In this document: one piece after another, positions 45,432-55,959 of the stretch | Layout of the letters: every line of letters begins with the position of its first letter | How positions within the stretch are numbered: position 1 is the stretch's first letter | NCBI GenBank assembly: GCA_016213785.1 | Contig: JACQZQ010000128.1 | Span: 1 to 64,000, forward strand | Origin: Acidobacteriota bacterium | GTDB taxonomy: Bacteria; Acidobacteriota; Blastocatellia; Chloracidobacteriales; JADJPF01 | Reading direction: 5' to 3' | DNA length: 64,000 bases | The notes under the pieces: model-generated | The model's database searches: none | What the model was told of the DNA's origin: nothing | The model's input: only the letters and a program-made list of their open reading frames with translations | Position numbers and translations under genes: made by a program

Positions 45432-46235
45432 CTATTTTTTATTCCCTATAGGAGCATTAGCAAGCAAGGCAGGAATTATTTCAAAAATAAATGCTTGATC
45501 AGTGGAAGGAATATCCTTAATTAATTCAACAGATTGAATGTCTTTTAAGTTAGCATCTGCAAGCAGTAAAAATATACTAGAGCGATTTACTCCACCACGA
45601 GTAAAAATAGCAAATTTGCCTTTAAGCTCATCTCTACTTACACCTATTACATCATCACCACCTAAAAAATTGGTAGCATGAGGATCATCAGTAAATATAC
45701 CTTCATAGCTAACTAGTTCTTGTTTATTATCTTCAAAGAGGAAAAGCATTACTGTTCCATCAGCATCTTGTAGAGAGGCAAAAGCAGGTCTATCTTCTGG
45801 TATCTGAACAACTTTTGGGTTTAATACAATTGCAGTTCTAAAATATCTTAATTCTAGTTTACCGCTACGAGTATCTAAACGAGTTCCTAAAATAACATCA
45901 TAAAAACCTGTTAATCCAGGTATTTCACAATCTCTAAAAAAAGCTATTCCATAACGCAGAGCCTTAAGCTTAAATCGATCGGCTTCTTTTTCTGTAGAAG
46001 GGAAAAAATTTGTTGGTAATAGCTGGAAATTTGCTTGCCTTTGTAGTTTTGCTAAAGATTCTTTAGGCAAAATAAAAGGATCATCTGAGGCTAATGGCTC
46101 AATTGTATTTTGATTAAAACCTTTAGCTAAATTGTAAGTAAAAAAGCCTGATGGACTATTATTTGAAGGGGTTTGTGCTTGTATTTGTCCAGCAAAAAAA
46201 ATTACAAAGATCAATAAAATTACTGCCCTTAACAT
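45432..46235 (-). CDS. secreted protein of unknown function
   Basis: 267 residues from ATG 46235, with GAGAGG just upstream; an in-frame TTG 12 nt earlier would overlap that site. A clear signal peptide ends near IQAQ. The mature part is predicted beta-rich, with LRYFRTAIVLNPK, GTVMLFLFEDNKQEL and GKFAIFTRGGVNRSSIFLL. No family is recognised. It precedes the choice-of-anchor-V/TIG gene by 17 nt, so both are probably exported parts of one process. Confidence 0.7.
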   Translation of the reverse strand: MLRAVILLIFVIFFAGQIQAQTPSNNSPSGFFTYNLAKGFNQNTIEPLASDDPFILPKESLAKLQRQANFQLLPTNFFPSTEKEADRFKLKALRYGIAFFRDCEIPGLTGFYDVILGTRLDTRSGKLELRYFRTAIVLNPKVVQIPEDRPAFASLQDADGTVMLFLFEDNKQELVSYEGIFTDDPHATNFLGGDDVIGVSRDELKGKFAIFTRGGVNRSSIFLLLADANLKDIQSVELIKDIPSTDQAFIFEIIPALLANAPIGNKK

Positions 46236-46408
46236 TATGCCTCTCAAATTAGGTTATTTAATATTTAAAATTACTTTTAATATTTAATTTTAATAAGATT
46301 TTAATAAGAAACTCTAATTGGCAATATAACCCAAGCTAAATAGATTATCAAGCAATGTTATAGCATCAAAAATTAGTAGGATTTATAGACTGAAAATTAA
46401 TGTAGTAG

Positions 46409-48700
46409 TTAAGAAAATTTCTTTAGCCTTAAACTATTACTTACCACAGAAATACTAGAAAGCGACATTGCAGCACTAGCAAACATTGGTGAAAGCATTA
46501 AACCTGTTAAAGGATAAAATAATCCTGCTGCTAGAGGGATACCTATCACATTATAAATAAATGCCCAAAATAGATTTTGCTTGATTATTCTTATCGTAGA
46601 GCGTGATAACCTAATAGCTAGTACTATAGTGTTTAAGTCTGCGTTAAGCAAAGTGAGATCAGAGGCTTCCATAGCAACATCTGTTCCTGTTCCTAAAGCT
46701 ATCCCAACATCTGCTTGAGCAAGTGCAGGAGCATCATTAATACCATCTCCAACCATTGCAACAAGTTTCTTTTGGTTTTGTAATTCTTTGATTCTATTTA
46801 TTTTATCTTCAGGTAAAAGTTCAGCAAAAACCCTCTTTATTTGAAGTTGGCTAGCTATAGATAATGCAGCTTTTTTATTATCACCCGTAAGCATTACTAA
46901 TTCTAAACCTAAATTCTTTAACTCTTCTAATGCTTGTTTGGCTTCAGGTTTTAGCTTATCTGCTAAAGCTAAAATCCCTGCTAATTTTTTGTCAATAGCC
47001 ACAAACATAAGAGTTTTGCCTTCTTGAGTTAATTTATTTTCTTCTTCTAAAAAATAAGCTGTAGAAATATTATTAGCCTCCATAAGCCTTTGATTTCCAA
47101 TAAACAATGTTTTTCCTGAGACTTGGCTAATAATTCCTTGTCCAACAATAGCAGAAAATTTTTCTGGATAAGTTGTTTCTAAATTTTTAGATTTTGCTGC
47201 TTGAACAATTGCTTGTGCTAAAGGGTGTTCGCTACCAGATTCAGCACTAGCAATAAGTTTAAGAACTTCTGTTTCTCTAAAATCATCAGCTAGAATAAGA
47301 TCTGTTAAATAAGGCTTACCTAAAGTTAAAGTCCCTGTTTTATCAAATACTATGGTTTGTAGCTTATGAGCTTGTTCTAGGGTTTCTCCATTTTTAATTA
47401 AAATCCCTTTTTCTGCTCCTCTACCCGTTCCAACAATTATTGCTGTTGGTGTAGCAAGCCCTAAAGCACAGGGACAAGCAATAATTAATACTGCAACAAA
47501 ATTATTAAGTGCAATAACTAGCCTTGATTCATCTGCTGAAACAGCAAACCAAACAAGGAAAGTTATTACAGCAATGGCTAAAACTATTGGAGTAAAAACC
47601 CCACTAACTATATCGGCAAGCCTTGCAATAGGAGCTTTTGATCCTTGAGCTTGCTCTACTAGCCTAACAATTTGTTGCAGAGTTGTGTCTTTACCAACCT
47701 TAGTAGCATAAAACTTAAACATCCCTGTTTTATTTATAGTCCCAGCAAATACATTATCATTAATTTGCTTTTCTACAGGCAGGCTTTCTCCTGTTAACAT
47801 TGACTCATCAACAGATGAAGAGCCTTGGTAAAGTTTGCCATCAACAGGAATTTTTTCTCCTGGTCGTACTAAAAGCAAATCACCTACTAAAACTTCCTCT
47901 ATAGAAATAATACTTTCTTTTTCTGCTCTAATTAAAGTAGCTGTTTTAGGCTGCAACCCTATCAATCTACGAATTGCCGTTCCTGTACGTTGTTTTGCTT
48001 GTGATTCTAATAATCTGCCTAGCAAAATTAATGTAATAATAACACTAGCCGCTTCAAAATAAACAGGACTATGAGACTCTGCTAAATGACTATTATCACT
48101 AGACATAGCCCAAGTAGGAAATACTGTTATTAGTACTGAATATAGATAAGCTGATGAGGTTCCAAGAGCAATTAAAGAGTTCATATCTGCCGAAAAATTT
48201 TTTAATGCAGATAGAGCACCTCTAAAAAACTGCTCCCCACAATAAATAATTACTGGGGTAGTTAATAAAAGCTGTAAATAGTTCACTCCAGAAAAGTTAA
48301 GCCAAGCAACTTTTCCATGTGACATAGCAATAATAAATACTGGTAAGGATAATAACAAGGCGATAAAAAACTTTTTCTTAAGCTTTTTATATTCATTGTC
48401 TTGTTCTTTTTCTAATAGATCACTGGAACTTTCTGCTTTATTCTCTGCTACTAAAACACGATAACCTAAACTCTCTATAGTTTCAGTAAGTGTTTGTCTA
48501 TCAGTAATTGTGGGAATAAACTCAACTCTAGCACTAGCAGTAGCAAAATTAACATTTACACTTGATACTCCAGGAGATTTGCTTAATTTACGTTCAATCA
48601 GTCTTGCACAAGCCGCACAAGTCATTCCACCAATGGGTAAATCTAGTTGAATATCTTTAAGTGGTTCTTTGTTACTAGTTGAAACTGTTTCTATTGACAT
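46409..48700 (-). CDS. copA: copper-type P1B ATPase
   Basis: 763 residues. It is a heavy-metal export ATPase of the inner membrane. One N-terminal HMA domain has GMTCAAC (C28, C31). Eight transmembrane helices include the CPC metal site (IIACPCALG). The P-domain phosphorylation motif DKTGTLT, TGE actuator loop (MLTGES), HP motif (SEHPLA) and hinge [10 protein letters not shown] are all present. CPC together with the GMTCAAC domain indicates Cu(I). No copper chaperone or CueR gene is adjacent. The ATG lies upstream of the fabH remnant's end in the same direction. Confidence 0.96.
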   Translation of the reverse strand: MSIETVSTSNKEPLKDIQLDLPIGGMTCAACARLIERKLSKSPGVSSVNVNFATASARVEFIPTITDRQTLTETIESLGYRVLVAENKAESSSDLLEKEQDNEYKKLKKKFFIALLLSLPVFIIAMSHGKVAWLNFSGVNYLQLLLTTPVIIYCGEQFFRGALSALKNFSADMNSLIALGTSSAYLYSVLITVFPTWAMSSDNSHLAESHSPVYFEAASVIITLILLGRLLESQAKQRTGTAIRRLIGLQPKTATLIRAEKESIISIEEVLVGDLLLVRPGEKIPVDGKLYQGSSSVDESMLTGESLPVEKQINDNVFAGTINKTGMFKFYATKVGKDTTLQQIVRLVEQAQGSKAPIARLADIVSGVFTPIVLAIAVITFLVWFAVSADESRLVIALNNFVAVLIIACPCALGLATPTAIIVGTGRGAEKGILIKNGETLEQAHKLQTIVFDKTGTLTLGKPYLTDLILADDFRETEVLKLIASAESGSEHPLAQAIVQAAKSKNLETTYPEKFSAIVGQGIISQVSGKTLFIGNQRLMEANNISTAYFLEEENKLTQEGKTLMFVAIDKKLAGILALADKLKPEAKQALEELKNLGLELVMLTGDNKKAALSIASQLQIKRVFAELLPEDKINRIKELQNQKKLVAMVGDGINDAPALAQADVGIALGTGTDVAMEASDLTLLNADLNTIVLAIRLSRSTIRIIKQNLFWAFIYNVIGIPLAAGLFYPLTGLMLSPMFASAAMSLSSISVVSNSLRLKKFS

Positions 48701-48803
48701 ATTTCTTACTTAAAAGCTTATGTTGAAGTCTTTTTCCACTTTGTTTTCTTGAAAAACACTTAGAAGAAACTCCTCTAAAGCCAGCTAGAAATATAGCAGG
48801 AAA

Positions 48804-49226
48804 TTAACACACCTGGCAAAGTGCTGCTCCCCAAGTAAAACCTGCCCCAAAAGCCAAAATCATCACATATTGACCAACTATAAGCTTATTTTCCTCTCTA
48901 GCTTGGCAAAGAGCTAAAAAAGCAGATGCCTCACTAGTATTTCCTAATTTATCAAGATTTATAACTATTTTTTCTTCAGAAAATGATAGGCGTTTTGCTA
49001 AGGCTTTTAATAAGTTAGCATTAGCTTGATGAGGAATAATTAAACTAATTTCATCTAATGATAAATTATTTCTTTTTAATATCTCGCTAGCTCCATCACC
49101 TAGTTTTCTTACTGCATGCATTATTACTACTCGACCATTCATTGAACCATAATGTAAACCCTTTTCTAAATCCTCCATATTTAACCATTCTGTAACATTA
49201 GCTGTTCCAGGAGCTTTTACAAAAAA
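48804..49226 (-). pseudogene. 5'-truncated fabH (ketoacyl-ACP synthase III) remnant
   Basis: The open frame runs from just after an in-frame TAG (49227-49229) to 48804, about 140 codons. It matches only the C-terminal half of FabH: GLHYGSMNGRVVIMHAVRKLG, the catalytic-His motif IPHQANANLL, the catalytic-Asn motif GNTSEASAF and the FGAGFTWGAAL ending. The N-terminal half with the active-site Cys is missing, and the 140 bp upstream encode nothing like it in any frame. An ATG at 49178 could start a 124-residue product, but it has no Shine-Dalgarno sequence. This is a decayed or partial gene; an intact copy should exist elsewhere if fatty-acid synthesis needs it. Confidence 0.82.
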
Positions 49227-49369
49227 CTATTGTGGAAAAGCACAACTTATTAACTAGGGATTGCCTCATAAGAGCTAAAGGCTTAAAACAGATGTCAGAT
49301 AATAATTTTTGTGTTACTTTTAACTAAACCTCTCAAACTCATTAATTTTAGAAAATAATACTTAAAATT

Positions 49370-50140
49370 ATGGCTATTTTAATTGCAGAAGATAACGTTG
49401 CCCAACGTCATTATTTAAGAGAATTGCTTGAAAGAGAATTTTCTTCACACGGCCCAATTATTGAAGCTGGTGATGGGGAAACTACTGTTACATTGGCACT
49501 TAAACATCACCCAGCTTTATGTATTTTAGATATTCAAATGCCAGGACTTTCTGGAGTAAAAGCCGCTCGCTCTATTTGGCGAAGTTTTCCAGCAGCACGA
49601 ATTATTTTTTGGACACAATTTCCTCATGAAATTTATATAAATGAGATTCGTAAAATAGTTAAATCCGTTCAACCTCCTCCTGCTTATGGGTTTATCCATA
49701 AAAATAACCCTGATACTCGCTTTTTACGGTTTATTGCTGCTGTTTTAGAAGATGGGGCAGATATGATTGATCCAGCTTTTAAGGATTCATTCAAACAGCC
49801 CTTACTTACAGAGTTTGAGGCTGAAGCGCTTTACTACTTAGCTCTAGGGCTTTCTAATTGGGCAGTTGCACGTAAATGTAGCCTTTCACAACGTGGTGTA
49901 GAGAGTCGTTTAGCTACACTTTATGAAAAGCTTTTTGTAACAATTTCTGAAGGTACACCAAACGAAGCTTATGATAAATTTGCTTATAACATCCGCACAA
50001 GAGCCTTTTTTGAAGCCTTAAGAAGGGGATTAATTAATAGCGATGAGTTGGAAAAAGCCTCAAAAGACTTAGAAGCTTGGATTGAACGCGACCGCAAGCG
50101 TTTTGCCGAAGAGCAAAAACATTTAAGTACTAAGCCATAA
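49370..50140 (+). CDS. response regulator with LuxR-like HTH
   Basis: 256 residues. The receiver domain has AEDN, phosphoacceptor Asp in LDIQMPGLSG and a Lys in FIHKNNP. A C-terminal helix-turn-helix follows (EALYYLALGLSNWAVARKCSLS, then GVESRLATLYEKL), divergent from NarL but of the same build. A Lys/Glu-rich tail ends the protein. The next gene, 30 nt downstream, encodes a HisKA_3 histidine kinase, and the two form an evident NarL-type two-component pair. Confidence 0.9.
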   Translation: MAILIAEDNVAQRHYLRELLEREFSSHGPIIEAGDGETTVTLALKHHPALCILDIQMPGLSGVKAARSIWRSFPAARIIFWTQFPHEIYINEIRKIVKSVQPPPAYGFIHKNNPDTRFLRFIAAVLEDGADMIDPAFKDSFKQPLLTEFEAEALYYLALGLSNWAVARKCSLSQRGVESRLATLYEKLFVTISEGTPNEAYDKFAYNIRTRAFFEALRRGLINSDELEKASKDLEAWIERDRKRFAEEQKHLSTKP

Positions 50141-50170
50141 ATCTTAAGCAGTTTTGATCTTGTGGTTTAT

Positions 50171-53100
50171 ATGATAAAAAATTTTAACCTATTATTTTTC
50201 TTAACTATCCTTCTTTTCTTATTATTTATTTTTAGCAATTTTGTTTATGGACAAGAATTTTATCCATCACCATCGTTAAATTTGCATAAGTGGGGGTCGG
50301 TTACTCTTTTTCACGGCCTTCCATCTAACCATGTTCGTGCAATTGCACAAGATAATGATGGAACGCTTTGGTTTGGAACTGATAGCGGTTTGGCTAAAAA
50401 TGATGGTCGTCGTACTCAAAAAGTACTAGCTAGCTTACCTAGTGAAAGAGTTTCTGTATTAAAACTAGAATTTAGTGGAGAACTCTGGATTGGAACAGAT
50501 GCAGGAGCAACAAGGCTAGTTAATAATGAGTTTCTGCCTATTAATGAGACTGTAGGCTATAGTATTAGCTCAATAATCAATCCTAGGCCAGGAGAATTAA
50601 TTCTTAGTAGCTTACAAGGAGTAATTTTTTTCTACACCCTAGCAGACCATAAAATTATTTCTTTTGAAACCTTTGGCCCAAATGATAGCGCTCTTTTAAC
50701 CACTTTTTCTAACACTGCTATTCCCCTACCAATAACTAGAGTGATCTCAAACGGTGATGCTCTTTTGCTTGCAACACGTGGTAGAGGACTGCTTGAAATA
50801 AAAAATAAACAGGTAAAAGAAATATACTTAAGACCTCGTTCATTTTTTGTTGAAGCAGTGGCTAAAGATAAGACAGGAAATATACTAATTGGCGCACAAA
50901 CTTCTAAAGAAGATAGTGGAGTTTTCCAAAGCACTAATCTTAACCAGGTACAAAAAATAGGTAGTCCAACGGGAAATATCACTTCCATTTGTGTTTCCCC
51001 TAAAGGAGATTTTTGGGTTAGTTCAAGTGAACGAGGGGCTTTTCATTATAAAGATGGTCTAGAAATTGAGCGTTTTACCTTTGAAAACAGCGGGGGAGGG
51101 CTACAATCTAATCAGGTTTATACAATTTTTATTGATCAAGAAGAAGTAATATGGTTTGGAACAGATCGTGGAGTTTGCCGCTATGATCCAAATAGTCCAC
51201 ATGCAGAAAAAATTTCTGATCAAGCAGAAAATAATTTTATTCGTGTATTTTTTCAGTCTACAACTAATCAACTTTGGGCTGGTTCAAATCGAGGACTTTT
51301 TACTAGAGAAACAAAAGCTATAGGATGGCAACAAATTAGTGAAATTGCTAATAGTTCAATTTATTCAATTTATGAAACCAATAATCAATTAATAATAGGC
51401 ACATCTGGCGGGCTTTATGCTAGCTCGCTTGATAAACAAGAAATCTATAAAGATTTTATGCGAATAGATAAAGACCCTGCTGATACAAGCTCAAAAGACA
51501 TAATTAGGGCAATTTGTTTTTTTAAGGAAAAATTCTATTTAGCTAGTCAAGGAAGAGGTCTAGAAATATTGGAAAATGGTCAAAGAAAACCTGTTTGGTC
51601 AGTAGAAAAAATAGATTCTAGCTTAAAAGATATAATCTCTTTATATGTTGATGATAAACGAATGTGGATAGGAACTACTAAAGGTGGAGTTTGGTACTAT
51701 GATGGTGAAAATCTAAAATCGGATAAGTCTTTTGAAATACTAAAAAATAGTCCTATTCGCGCTATTTTAGGTAGTCATAAAGATTTACTTTGGTTAGGTA
51801 CAGATAAGGGGCTTTACCAGTATAAAAATAATGAGCTATCTTTAATTCTCAAGGACATAGAGGTTTGGTCACTAGTTGCTAGTGGAAATAATAGTATTTG
51901 GTGTGCTACAGATGGTAAAGGTATATTTAAGATAAACTTAAATGATTGGGTAGGAATAACTCTTAGTCGTTTAGGAAATGAACATGGATTGCCTTCAGAT
52001 AAAGTTTTTACATTATTTTCTAAAAACCCCTCTGAGGAAGAAAGCTTATGGATTGGAACTAACCGAGGCATTGCTGAATATAGAGCAGGAAAAAAACCCG
52101 CTATTTTAAGATTTACTCGGATTTTAGGAAGTCAAATTTATCAGCTTACAGATCTAGAACGAGGTCTTGACCTAGCTTACCCGCAAAACAGCCTTGTAAT
52201 AGATGTTACAGCCCTTAGTAGCCGTACATTCCCAGAACAGTTCCAATATTTATTTTTATTATTTGATGATAAAAACAAAATAATTAAGCAGCGTTTAGCA
52301 AAAGATACCCAGTTTCTAACAGAAAATTTACGTCCTGGAATCTATCGTATTGAGGTGCGAGCCTATACTGGTTCTTTAAGCGTCTCTAAGCCTATTATTT
52401 TATTTTTTACAGTTGCAAGTGCACCTTTTCCTTGGACAACTCTAGCTTTATCAATACTTCTAGCTTTATCACTTTTTGCGCTTTGGTGGGGCTATCACCA
52501 AAATGCAAAATTATTTGGGACTAATAAAGCTTTGGCTACAGCTAATGAGCAATTAGCTGAAACTCGCTTGCAGCTTGCAAGTGAAACAGAAAATGAGCGT
52601 AAGCGAATTGCTAGAGATCTTCATGACCAGACTCTTTCTGACCTACGACAATTAATAATGATGGCCGATCAATTACCTGCTGAGTCAAATGGTGATAAAA
52701 GATTGCAGTCAAATACATTTCGTAGAGAAATAGAGTCTATTTCTACAGAAATTCGTCGAATTTGTGAAGACCTAAGCCCTTCAGTATTAACCAATGTAGG
52801 TTTAACAGCAGCCCTAGAATGGTCATTAACTGAAGCTATAGCACATTTACCTAAAGAAGAAAAATTTGATTATGAATTTATTTGTGATGATGAGCTAGAG
52901 GAAAAAATAAACTTTGACTCAGCAATTCAAATTCAAATTTATAGAATTGTTCAAGAAGCAATTAGTAATATTTGTAAACATGCTAAGGCTAAAAAAGTAT
53001 TCTTAAATGTTGATATTTCTGAAGATAATATATTTACTGTTTTAATATCTGATGATGGCTGTGGTTTTACTGTAGGAAAAAAAACTGGGCGTGGATTAAG

Positions 53101-53227
53101 TAATATAAGATCTCGTGCTAGTTTGATTGAAGCGGAAGTTTTTTGGCAAACAAACCCTTTAGGCGGAACACTTTTTAAGCTTCAAAAACATAATTTAGAA
53201 TCAAATAACTCTGAAACCCATAACTAA
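50171..53227 (+). CDS. two-component-propeller histidine kinase (HisKA_3)
   Basis: 1018 residues from ATG 50171 (a GTG lies 9 nt upstream; no strong Shine-Dalgarno sequence for either). A signal or anchor helix (about 3-24) leads to two seven-bladed-type propellers built from Reg_prop repeats with LWFGTDSGL, IWFGTDRGVC, MWIGTTKGGVW and LWIGTNRGIA. A Y_Y_Y-type domain follows (about 655-750), then a transmembrane helix (about 757-778), a coiled linker, HisKA_3 with the phospho-His in ARDLHDQTLSDLR, and HATPase with SNICKHAKAKK and DDGCGF. The sensor half is periplasmic. Related proteins sense carbohydrates in Bacteroidetes hybrid systems; the ligand here is unknown. Its partner regulator is just upstream. 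Confidence 0.93.
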   Translation: MIKNFNLLFFLTILLFLLFIFSNFVYGQEFYPSPSLNLHKWGSVTLFHGLPSNHVRAIAQDNDGTLWFGTDSGLAKNDGRRTQKVLASLPSERVSVLKLEFSGELWIGTDAGATRLVNNEFLPINETVGYSISSIINPRPGELILSSLQGVIFFYTLADHKIISFETFGPNDSALLTTFSNTAIPLPITRVISNGDALLLATRGRGLLEIKNKQVKEIYLRPRSFFVEAVAKDKTGNILIGAQTSKEDSGVFQSTNLNQVQKIGSPTGNITSICVSPKGDFWVSSSERGAFHYKDGLEIERFTFENSGGGLQSNQVYTIFIDQEEVIWFGTDRGVCRYDPNSPHAEKISDQAENNFIRVFFQSTTNQLWAGSNRGLFTRETKAIGWQQISEIANSSIYSIYETNNQLIIGTSGGLYASSLDKQEIYKDFMRIDKDPADTSSKDIIRAICFFKEKFYLASQGRGLEILENGQRKPVWSVEKIDSSLKDIISLYVDDKRMWIGTTKGGVWYYDGENLKSDKSFEILKNSPIRAILGSHKDLLWLGTDKGLYQYKNNELSLILKDIEVWSLVASGNNSIWCATDGKGIFKINLNDWVGITLSRLGNEHGLPSDKVFTLFSKNPSEEESLWIGTNRGIAEYRAGKKPAILRFTRILGSQIYQLTDLERGLDLAYPQNSLVIDVTALSSRTFPEQFQYLFLLFDDKNKIIKQRLAKDTQFLTENLRPGIYRIEVRAYTGSLSVSKPIILFFTVASAPFPWTTLALSILLALSLFALWWGYHQNAKLFGTNKALATANEQLAETRLQLASETENERKRIARDLHDQTLSDLRQLIMMADQLPAESNGDKRLQSNTFRREIESISTEIRRICEDLSPSVLTNVGLTAALEWSLTEAIAHLPKEEKFDYEFICDDELEEKINFDSAIQIQIYRIVQEAISNICKHAKAKKVFLNVDISEDNIFTVLISDDGCGFTVGKKTGRGLSNIRSRASLIEAEVFWQTNPLGGTLFKLQKHNLESNNSETHN

Positions 53228-53250
53228 TAAAGCTTTTTATTTTAGATTTT

Positions 53251-54555
53251 TTAGAGTCGTTTAATCATTACTACTATTAATACCAATAGAACTAATACTA
53301 GGAAAATTAAAATTCCTACTAAAATTCTTTCTATCGTAGTTTTGGTTTTGTTCTCGGGTTGATTAGGAGTTTGTAAATAGTTTGAAGCAGAAGGTCTTAT
53401 CTGAGATGATTGTTTAGAACCATTAATTGACATAGATTGGGCAAAATTAGATGAAGCAGGTGAAGTTGAAGCTAAAGGTTTAGCTGATTTTAAGCCCTGA
53501 TCGTCTGGTTTGATGTTTTCAGCTTTATTATTTGGTTTAGAAACACCTTTTTGGTAGCTAGGATCTTTTGAGTCTTCTAAGTCTTCTGAGTCTTCTGAGT
53601 CTTCTAAAAAAGAAAATTGTTCACTATCTTCGTCTAAAGGTTCATTGCTTATTTTCCCATCAGGATATTTTTCTACTAGGGGTTGAAGGTCTTTAATAAA
53701 TTCTTCTGCATTTTGATAACGTCTATTTGGATCATAATCAATAGCTTTTCTTACTACTTTATCAAAGGCTTTAGGAACAAAAGGATATTTTTTTGAAAGC
53801 TCAGGAATAATTCTTTTTGTCTTAAAAAGATAAACTTCTTTTGGATCAAGGCTATTAAAAGGCAATTCACCTGTTAGCATTTCATAAACTATAATACCTA
53901 AGGAGTAAATATCTGCTGCTGGCCCAATAGAGTCTTCCATTAATTGTTCTGGTGCCATATATTGAGGTGTTCCAAATACTTCTCCAATAACAGTCAACCC
54001 AGACTCATTAAAACCTATATCAGACTCAAGTAGTTTAACAACTCCAAAATCAACTAATTTTATTGTAAGTTGATCTTCAGATTTATTTATTAAAATATTG
54101 GCTGGTTTTATATCTCTATGTAGGATGCTATGTTTATGAGCCATTTCTAGGGCAGAGGCAAGAGGTTTGACAATTTCTAGACAATGTTTTGGTGTAAGAG
54201 GGAGAATTTTTTCTAAGTAGTCATCTAGAGGTTCACCTAAAACATATTCCATTACAATAAAAAGTAAGTTATCTGGCGTTGCACCAAACTCATAGACTTT
54301 AACAATGTTTGGATGTGATAGCATCCACCCTACTTTAGCCTCTCGTTCAAATCGTTTTAGAAAAGTTGGATTAGTTGTTAAATTTTGGGAAAGTATTTTA
54401 ATAGCGACAGTTTCATTAGTATTTAGGTCTTTAGCTTGAAAAACTGCACCCATACCACCAGCAGCTATTTTTTTTTCTAGTTGGTAGTTATTGTTTAAGA
54501 CTTTGCCTATTAAGCTATTAAATAAAGCATCTTCGCTATTTGCGACTTTATCCAT
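53251..54555 (-). CDS. tail-anchored Ser/Thr protein kinase
   Basis: 434 residues. The kinase domain (about 22-290) has all key motifs: IAAGGMGAVFQA, VAIKIL, HRDIKPAN, DFGVVKL and GTPQYMAPEQ. An acidic Ser/Asp/Glu repeat (about 307-330) and a Ser/Asn/Lys-rich linker lead to a single C-terminal transmembrane helix (about 408-430, ILVGILIFLVLVLL) with only KRL after it. It is therefore a tail-anchored cytosolic kinase with no extracytoplasmic sensor, unlike PknB-type kinases. The gene converges with the propeller kinase gene. Confidence 0.93.
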   Translation of the reverse strand: MDKVANSEDALFNSLIGKVLNNNYQLEKKIAAGGMGAVFQAKDLNTNETVAIKILSQNLTTNPTFLKRFEREAKVGWMLSHPNIVKVYEFGATPDNLLFIVMEYVLGEPLDDYLEKILPLTPKHCLEIVKPLASALEMAHKHSILHRDIKPANILINKSEDQLTIKLVDFGVVKLLESDIGFNESGLTVIGEVFGTPQYMAPEQLMEDSIGPAADIYSLGIIVYEMLTGELPFNSLDPKEVYLFKTKRIIPELSKKYPFVPKAFDKVVRKAIDYDPNRRYQNAEEFIKDLQPLVEKYPDGKISNEPLDEDSEQFSFLEDSEDSEDLEDSKDPSYQKGVSKPNNKAENIKPDDQGLKSAKPLASTSPASSNFAQSMSINGSKQSSQIRPSASNYLQTPNQPENKTKTTIERILVGILIFLVLVLLVLIVVMIKRL

Positions 54556-54871
54556 GAGTAAAAATTATGTTAATAGAAATTTCAGATTTTTGATTTTAGA
54601 TTAAGTGAATCTTAAAATTAAAGGTTTATTGTGAAAAATAATAGTTATTGCAAACACATATATTAATTATTCTTAAAAATTATCTTGATAAGTATGAAAC
54701 AAGACAAAAATTGTCTAAAGTTTAAGAACCTAAAAAGGTTTGATGTATTAGGGCTAAAGAAATTACTTAATTAATTACCTTTAAAACGAAAAACACGCGC
54801 TGTGAGGCAAGCGCGTGTTTTTAAAGAGCGAGCCTCGCTTGTGCTCGGCGCGAGACACGCGGGGCATACCG
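54556..54871. other. intergenic region with terminator and GC-rich patch
   Basis: No gene. The stretch 54556-54788 is ordinary AT-rich sequence and includes the promoter side of the kinase gene. It is followed by a terminator (54789-54822) and an abruptly GC-rich patch to 54866 (GAGCGAGCCTCGC and CTCGGCGCGAG), quite unlike the surroundings. Confidence 0.6.
54789..54822 (-). terminator. strong bidirectional terminator
   Basis: A 13-bp perfect stem (AAAAACACGCGCT and AGCGCGTGTTTTT) with an 8-nt loop. On the minus strand it ends in TTTTTCGTTTT. It lies 50 nt past the stop of the riboswitch-controlled gene. Confidence 0.9.
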
Positions 54872-55819
54872 TTATTGAGCAGGCTTAGCCAAAGTTGCAT
54901 TAGCCTCATTACGAATAGTTTCTATAGATTGGGCTAAGTAGGATTTTATATTTGGAAAAGCTTTGCTCAGCATTTCAATATCATAATCTATTGCCTTACG
55001 TAGTGGGATATACTTTTCTTCTTCTGTCATCACACAGGCTTTAGCATAGGTATCAACAATTTGTTCACTTAATGAAGCAAATTTTGTTGTATTAATAAAA
55101 CTATTTATAGGACTACGTTCTCCATTGCGATAGAGTTGGACTTGGGCTTTAGCTAATAAAAAGTAGGTATAAGGTTGATTAGGGTTAAGTTCTGTAGCAG
55201 AAGTTAAAGCCCTAGCGGAATCTAAAGAACAACCATTTAATAAAGCAAAAATCCCTAATGATTGATAAACATCAGCTAAAAGATTATTTTTATATGGGTT
55301 CCAATCTGTGTCTAAATAACCTGAAGGCATTTTATTTGCTTTTAATAAATCAAGTGCTTGGCGTGCAAACCCTTCACCCTCTATAAAATACTTAGTGTCC
55401 CCTCTTAAAGCTTGATTACTAGCAATAGTAGCTAGTTGAGTTAAAACTAGCATATGTTCAGGATAAGTTGTTAAGGCTTTTCTACCAAGCACAAAAGCTT
55501 GGTCATAGTCATTAAGACGAATAGCAGCAGTAACTAAATTTTGATAAAGAGGAAAGCACATTTGGCTATTTGGGGCTTTTTCAATAAAAGCTAGTCCTTG
55601 TTCAATCATTGTTTTTGAACAACTTTGAGCAACAATTTGTTGATATTCTTGGTATTCATCTTTTGTTACTGCTACTGGTAGGGTGGGATCAACAGCGGCA
55701 ATTGTTTGATTGGTACAATTTTTCTTATCTTCGTTTTGGGCTAATGTATTGGTTGGTAAAGAAAGAAAAGATAGTGCTAGCAATAAAATTATAAAATATG
55801 TTTTAAGGTTCTTTTGCAT
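54872..55819 (-). CDS. secreted TPR-like protein under c-di-GMP riboswitch
   Basis: 315 residues from ATG 55819, which is preceded by the strong site GGGGAGG; a longer frame starting at 55864 is rejected. A signal peptide ends near TLAQ. The mature protein is helical, with TPR-like repeats (NDYDQAFVLGRKALTTYP, LFALLNGCSLDSARALTSATELNPNQPYTYFLLAKAQVQ). It is a soluble periplasmic or surface protein. No catalytic motif is visible. The 5' leader carries a GEMM-I type c-di-GMP aptamer about 140 nt upstream of the start, so expression should follow c-di-GMP level (inference). It ends at the terminator at 54789-54822. Confidence 0.85.
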   Translation of the reverse strand: MQKNLKTYFIILLLALSFLSLPTNTLAQNEDKKNCTNQTIAAVDPTLPVAVTKDEYQEYQQIVAQSCSKTMIEQGLAFIEKAPNSQMCFPLYQNLVTAAIRLNDYDQAFVLGRKALTTYPEHMLVLTQLATIASNQALRGDTKYFIEGEGFARQALDLLKANKMPSGYLDTDWNPYKNNLLADVYQSLGIFALLNGCSLDSARALTSATELNPNQPYTYFLLAKAQVQLYRNGERSPINSFINTTKFASLSEQIVDTYAKACVMTEEEKYIPLRKAIDYDIEMLSKAFPNIKSYLAQSIETIRNEANATLAKPAQ

Positions 55820-55959
55820 AAGACCTCCCCGAATATCAAAAACAAACGATTTTGTGTAAAACAATCAAATGTTTGATACAAATTTGGTTAAACGTTATTT
55901 GTGGATTGGCCTATGATAAGAAAATGTGCAGATAAACTTGACAGCTTATAGCATTGGCT

